Below, piece after piece: positions 51,660-55,545 of a DNA stretch of 55,545 bases (position 1 is the first letter of the stretch; each line of letters starts with the position of its first letter). Made by a program: the position numbers and the translations under genes. The notes beneath the pieces are model-generated. The model was given only the letters and a program-made list of their open reading frames with translations. It searched no databases and was not told the origin of the DNA. Source of the stretch: Glycomyces tenuis DSM 44171 (lineage in GTDB: Bacteria; Actinomycetota; Actinomycetes; Mycobacteriales; Micromonosporaceae). Where the stretch lies: contig NZ_ATYW01000008.1 in the NCBI RefSeq assembly GCF_000427885.1, positions 1 through 55,545 on the forward strand, given 5' to 3'.

Positions 51660-53152
51660 CGTGCCACCAGCTCCACCACCGTGCTCGCGCCGGATTCGAT
51701 GACGTCGAGCAGGAACCGGGGCAGCACGCCGATCACCAGGGCGAGCGCCAGCAATGGGGCGACGGCGACGAGTTCGTTGGGCCTGGCGTCGGCGAACTCG
51801 GGCACGGATTGGGGCAGCCGCCGCTGCCCCAGGAACATTCGCTGCAGTGCGAGCAGGAACAGTGCGGCGGTGATCAGGATGCCGAGCAATGCCAGGGCGG
51901 TGGCGACCGGTCGGGCGCCGAGGCTGCCGGTGAAGATCTGGAACTCCGCGATGAAGCCGGAGAACCCTGGCAGGCCCAGTGAGGCGAAAGCGCCCACCGC
52001 GACGAGTCCGGCGAATCGGGGCGCCGGGCCCGCGAGCCCTCCGTAGGAGCCCATGTCGTAGCTGCGCGCCCGGTCGTAGAACACCCCTGAGAGCAGGAAC
52101 AGCGCTCCGGTGATGAGGCCGTGGCTGACCATCTGGGTGACCGCCCCGGTGACCGCGAGCTGGCGGGCCTGCTCGGTGTTGCCCGCGATGGTGCCGGCGG
52201 TGCCGATCGCGAGGGCGATGTAGCCCATGTGGTTGACCGAGGTGTAGGCGATCATGCGTTTGAAATCGGTCTGGGCCAGCGCGACCAATGCCCCGTAGAG
52301 CACGCTGATCACGCCGACGATGACGAATACCAGCGCGTATCGGCGCCACTGTTCGGGGAGGGCCGGCATCGCGATCCGCACGAAGCCGTAGGTGCCCATC
52401 TTGAGGAGCACCCCCGCCAGAATGGCCGAGCCGACGGCGGGGGCCTCGGTGTGCGCCGGCGGCAGCCAGGTGTGGAAGGGCACGAGCGGGGTCTTGATCG
52501 CCAGGCCGAGGCAGATCGCCAGCAGCACCAGCCCGCCCGCCACGGGCGAGCCGTCCAGCGGATGCTGCTCGACCAGTGTGGGTATGTCGAAGGTGGACGG
52601 GTCGGCGGCCAGATACAGGCCGATGAAGCCGAGTAGCAGGACCAGCGACCCGATGAAGGTGTACAGGAAGAACATCAGGGCCGCGCGTCGATTGTCGCGG
52701 TGTCCCCAGACGGCGATCACGAAGTACATGCCGACGATCGACAGGTCGAAGAACAGGAAGAACAGGATCAAGTCGAGCGAGGCGAACACGCCGAGCGACG
52801 CCGTCTCCAAGAACAGCAGCAGGGCCACGAAGCCGCGTGGCCGATCGGTGTGGCGCAGCGAGTACACCGCGCCGGCCAGGAACAGTCCGGCGGTCATCGC
52901 CAGCAACGGCAGTGAGATCCCGTCCACGCCCACGTGGTAGGACACGCCGATGCTCGGCATCCACGGCAGCTGCGTCTCATGGTCGAAGCCGGTCCCGTCG
53001 AAACGCGACCACAACACCACCACGAGCGCGAAGTCGATCGCGGCGACCGCCACGAAGACCCACCGCACCACGGCATCGGGAATCCTGGGCACGCCCAGCA
53101 GCACCAGGGCCGCCGCGACGGGCAGGAATATCACGGCCGTCAGCATGTTCAC
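51656..53152 (-). CDS. nuoM: NADH-quinone oxidoreductase subunit M
   Basis: 498 residues. Shows FFLFFDLSIVGMYFVIAVWG with the conserved channel glutamate region, KTPLVPFHTWLPPAHTEAP (Lys and His) and KRMIAYTSVNHMGYIALAI, the NuoM pattern. GTG 53152 gives a GTGA overlap with nuoL. ATG 53146, six bases in, has a better-spaced GAGG and may be the true start. Confidence 0.9.
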   Translation of the reverse strand: MNMLTAVIFLPVAAALVLLGVPRIPDAVVRWVFVAVAAIDFALVVVLWSRFDGTGFDHETQLPWMPSIGVSYHVGVDGISLPLLAMTAGLFLAGAVYSLRHTDRPRGFVALLLFLETASLGVFASLDLILFFLFFDLSIVGMYFVIAVWGHRDNRRAALMFFLYTFIGSLVLLLGFIGLYLAADPSTFDIPTLVEQHPLDGSPVAGGLVLLAICLGLAIKTPLVPFHTWLPPAHTEAPAVGSAILAGVLLKMGTYGFVRIAMPALPEQWRRYALVFVIVGVISVLYGALVALAQTDFKRMIAYTSVNHMGYIALAIGTAGTIAGNTEQARQLAVTGAVTQMVSHGLITGALFLLSGVFYDRARSYDMGSYGGLAGPAPRFAGLVAVGAFASLGLPGFSGFIAEFQIFTGSLGARPVATALALLGILITAALFLLALQRMFLGQRRLPQSVPEFADARPNELVAVAPLLALALVIGVLPRFLLDVIESGASTVVELVAR

Positions 53153-55038
53153 CTCACCACCAATACGAATACGAGCACGAGCACCGCGAGCGCGACCGCG
53201 GCTTGGGCGTAGTACTGGTGCAGCTGGCCGGTCTGGGGTCTGCGCGCCAACGCGCCCAGCCGGCTCCCGCCGGCCGCCACAGCACCGACCAGGGCCCTGA
53301 TCGCCCGTTCACCGATACCCTCGACGAACGAGGACACGACGCGCCCGCCCCGAGCCAGACTCGACACACCGGCGGCCAAGTACCGCTCGGACCGTTCATC
53401 GGCAGCCGCCGCGACCGCGCGCCCGAACCGTGCGACGCCGCGGGCCCCTGCGGCCGGCACTCGGTCGTCGAATCGCGCCAGGGCCCGCGCCAGCGACCAC
53501 ACGGGCCGGACGACAACCAGGCGCGCCAGGGCCTCCAGGCCCAGCCACCGCTCCCCCGCCGTGGCCACCGCGTCGGGCAGCGGTGCCCCGCGCCGGACCC
53601 ACACGGCCGACGCCGCCAGACCTGCCACCGCGACGATCGCCGACACTGCGGCGCCGACCGGCTCGAGAGGCGAGGCGGCGAGCCCCGGCCACCACAGTGC
53701 CGCCGCGCCGAAGGCCGCTGCGGGCAGCGACAGCCCCACCAGCGCCACCGCCATGGCGGCCGGTGCCGGCCGCCGCGATCGGTGCCGCCCAGTGGGCGGG
53801 GCCAGCACCGTGAACAGCGCCCGGCCCGCGTACACCGCGCTGAGCGCCGAGGCGACCAACGCCGCCGACCACAGCGCCGTGGGGGCACCGGACAGGACCA
53901 GGTCCTTGGTCACCCACAGCGTCAACGGCGGCACCCCCGCCAAAGCGAGCGCGCCCATCGTGAATGCCGCGCCGATCAACCGATGGCGGCGCCCGGCGCC
54001 GCGCAACCGATCCAGGTCCTTGCTGCCGAGCACGGTCAGCCACGCCCCGGCGGTGAGGAACAGCAGGCTCTTGACCGCCGCATGGCCCGCCAGATGCGCC
54101 GCCCCGCCGACCATTGAGCCCGCGCCCGCGGCGAGCACCATGAACCCGACCTGCGCGCAGGTCGAGGCGGCCAGCAGCTGTTTCAGGTCTCGTTGCGCGC
54201 ACGCGACCGCGCCGAGCGCCACCGCGGTCGCCGCCCCCAGCCAGACCGCCGTCTCCGCTCCCCAACCGGATTCGTGCAGCAGCGGCGAGAGCCGAAGTAG
54301 CAGATACCCGCCCGCCGCGACCATCGTGGCCGAGTGCAGCAGCGCGCTCACCGGACTGGGGCCCGCCATGGCGCCCGAGAGCCAGAACGAGAACGGCAGC
54401 TGCGCCGACTTGCCGGCGGCGGCCAGCAGCACCCCGGCCGTGACGGCGTCCAGCCACGGGCCGGGGAGCGCGGCGAGCCGGTCCAGGTCCAGCGACCCCG
54501 AGGCCGCGAAGGCCGCACCCGCCGCTAGATACAAGCCCAAATCGCCTGCCCTGGTGGTGATGAACGCCGTCGTCGCCCCGCGAACCCGCCACGCCTCGCG
54601 CCACCAGAAGCCGATCAGCGCGTACGAGGCCGCGCCCATGACCTCCCAAGCCATCAGCAACCCCAGCAGCGTCGTGGCCGTGACCGTGGCCAGCATCGCC
54701 CCGGCGAAGATCAGCATCAGCCCGAAGAACCGCGAGGCGGCTTCATCCCTGCCGAACTCGGCGACCGAGTAGACCAGCACCGCAAGGGTGACCACCGTGA
54801 CCGTCACCGCCATCAGGGCCGACAGGCCATCGACCGCCAGCTCCACCGGCAGGCCGGCCAGCATCGGCGCCTGCACCGACGGGCGCGTAATCGCCGCCAG
54901 GACGGCGATCGGCACCAGCAGGGCCGCTACCACCACGCCGATGACCGGGGCACGGCGATCCGCCCGGCGGCCCGCCACCAGCAGCGCCGCGCCGGTGATC
55001 AGTGGAAGGCCGGGCAATGCCCACAGCAGGACGCTCAT
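53149..55038 (-). CDS. nuoL: NADH-quinone oxidoreductase subunit L
   Basis: A 629-residue largest antiporter-like subunit. FTTRAGDLGLY-like segment (ITTRAGDLGLYL), KSAQLPFSFWLSGAMAGPSP (Lys and Pro; Trp-Leu-Ser-Gly-Ala-Met replaces the usual Trp-Leu-Pro-Asp-Ala-Met), LLHSATMVAAGGYLL and VACAQRDLKQLLAASTCAQVG. The W-L-S-G change alters a normally conserved Asp. The C-terminal amphipathic helix region and last span are present. ATGA overlap with nuoK. Confidence 0.88.
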   Translation of the reverse strand: MSVLLWALPGLPLITGAALLVAGRRADRRAPVIGVVVAALLVPIAVLAAITRPSVQAPMLAGLPVELAVDGLSALMAVTVTVVTLAVLVYSVAEFGRDEAASRFFGLMLIFAGAMLATVTATTLLGLLMAWEVMGAASYALIGFWWREAWRVRGATTAFITTRAGDLGLYLAAGAAFAASGSLDLDRLAALPGPWLDAVTAGVLLAAAGKSAQLPFSFWLSGAMAGPSPVSALLHSATMVAAGGYLLLRLSPLLHESGWGAETAVWLGAATAVALGAVACAQRDLKQLLAASTCAQVGFMVLAAGAGSMVGGAAHLAGHAAVKSLLFLTAGAWLTVLGSKDLDRLRGAGRRHRLIGAAFTMGALALAGVPPLTLWVTKDLVLSGAPTALWSAALVASALSAVYAGRALFTVLAPPTGRHRSRRPAPAAMAVALVGLSLPAAAFGAAALWWPGLAASPLEPVGAAVSAIVAVAGLAASAVWVRRGAPLPDAVATAGERWLGLEALARLVVVRPVWSLARALARFDDRVPAAGARGVARFGRAVAAAADERSERYLAAGVSSLARGGRVVSSFVEGIGERAIRALVGAVAAGGSRLGALARRPQTGQLHQYYAQAAVALAVLVLVFVLVVR

Positions 55039-55340
55039 TCTTTGAGATCCGCGGCCATGTCGGTCATGTCCACGTCCCTGGCGCGGAAGATCGCGATCGC
55101 CGCGGCGAAGCCCATCGCCATCTCGATAGCCATCACCGCCATCGCCACCAGCACGAGCACCTGGCCGTCGGCGTTCTGCGGCCAGGCGAAATACCAGAAG
55201 GCGGCCGCGCCGACCAGTACCGCGTTGACCATGAGCTCCAGGCCCATCATGATCATCACGATCGACTGCTGGGTCAGCGCGCCGTACAGGCCGACGGCGA
55301 ACAGCGCGGCCCCCAGCAGCAGGAACATCTGGAGCGTCAT
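55035..55340 (-). CDS. nuoK: NADH-quinone oxidoreductase subunit K
   Basis: 101 residues with three spans. GLYGALTQQSIVMIMMGLELMVNAVLV carries the conserved span-II glutamate, and MAIEMAMGFAAAIAIFR the span-III glutamate. The ATG overlaps the nuoJ stop by one base (TGATG). Confidence 0.92.
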   Translation of the reverse strand: MTLQMFLLLGAALFAVGLYGALTQQSIVMIMMGLELMVNAVLVGAAAFWYFAWPQNADGQVLVLVAMAVMAIEMAMGFAAAIAIFRARDVDMTDMAADLKE

Positions 55341-55545
55341 CAGTGTCCGCCTCCCATCGAGTGGTGGCCACCGTGATGGTGGTCGTGGGACTCGCTCTCG
55401 GGCGGCCGCGGGACCGCGTGCTCGCCGTTGCGGCCGCGGGCCGTGGCCAGGACGGTCGCGGCGATCATGGTGGTGAACAGGGCGGCGCCGACGATCATCA
55501 TCACCAGCATCTTCGGGCCCATGATGGACTCGCCGAGCTGGCGGG
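55340..55545 (-). CDS. nuoJ: NADH-quinone oxidoreductase subunit J, C-terminal end (partial)
   Basis: The 68 visible residues belong to the C-terminus: a last span (MLVMMIVGAALFTTMIAATV) and a hydrophilic tail ending in SHDHHHGGHHSMGGGH. The start lies past the right edge. Identity rests on position before nuoK plus the last-span pattern. The His-rich tail is unusual and could bind metal; it fits the metal-handling genes downstream. Confidence 0.75.
   Translation of the reverse strand, partial: RQLGESIMGPKMLVMMIVGAALFTTMIAATVLATARGRNGEHAVPRPPESESHDHHHGGHHSMGGGH

Overview
The window is high-GC DNA from an actinomycete. Codons are strongly G/C-ending, GTG starts and four-base ATGA/GTGA overlaps are common, and there are secreted ricin/CBM2-tagged glycosidases and ESX-type (WXG100/EspC) proteins. 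A Glycomyces- or Micromonosporales-like soil actinomycete is my guess; nothing in the window fixes the genus.

Left part (1-22.5 kb) is mainly carbohydrate catabolism. A CBM2 secreted protein runs off the left edge (1-428). Next is a secreted discoidin-like/metzincin protease (1251-2537) with an unusual duplicated, divergent promoter module (2690-3095). At 4141-9199 lies a tightly overlapping acid-sugar (tetronate) operon: D-2-hydroxyacid dehydrogenase, OtnI isomerase, Asp/Glu-racemase-like protein, OtnK (DUF1537) kinase, OtnC aldolase and a leaderless solute-binding protein. It is followed by a GntR/FCD regulator and a TRAP-like permease pair (10531-12163). A fructan/sucrose-type locus follows: a Tat-exported GH32 enzyme (12498-14030) and an autoregulated operon read leftward from 20384 (LacI regulator, ABC binding protein, two permeases, cytoplasmic GH32-like enzyme, PfkB kinase). 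A DUF234-type ATPase sits alone at 20927-22453.

Middle part (22.7-30.8 kb) is an arabinan/plant-polysaccharide locus: a ricin-tagged (alpha/alpha)6 enzyme, a ricin-tagged GH43, a LacI regulator and a ricin-tagged sialidase-fold (GH93-like) enzyme. Matching TGTTTTCGAAAACA-like operators lie in front of the regulator, GH43 and GH93-like genes.

Accessory part (31-46 kb) holds two unknown genes, two DHFR-like reductases with an AraC regulator, and then a graveyard of broken genes: IS5 and IS481 transposase ends, a histidine phosphatase with two frameshifts, a frameshifted tyrosine recombinase, an ISL3 transposase with internal deletions, a SRPBCC gene with a nonsense codon and a truncated methyltransferase. 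Inside it is an ESX-type polymorphic toxin cassette read leftward: YbaB, EspC-like, WXG100-like carrier, a separate WHH nuclease toxin with its own hydrophobic leader, and a SMI1/KNR4 immunity protein. Two tRNA-Phe-like remnants (20.7 and 40.3 kb) and a tRNA-Gly(TCC) 3' remnant (46.03 kb) look like scars of integrative elements. A metal island follows: a P1B ATPase with a CmtR-like ArsR repressor, an FAD oxidoreductase and a ZIP transporter.

Right part (46.5-55.5 kb), all read leftward: the end of an NDH-1 cluster (nuoJ-K-L-M-N), then a Cu+ ATPase and a persulfide-dioxygenase/double-rhodanese protein. This links respiration, copper efflux and sulfane-sulfur handling.

All assignments come from reading the sequence and from memory of protein families; no search was run.
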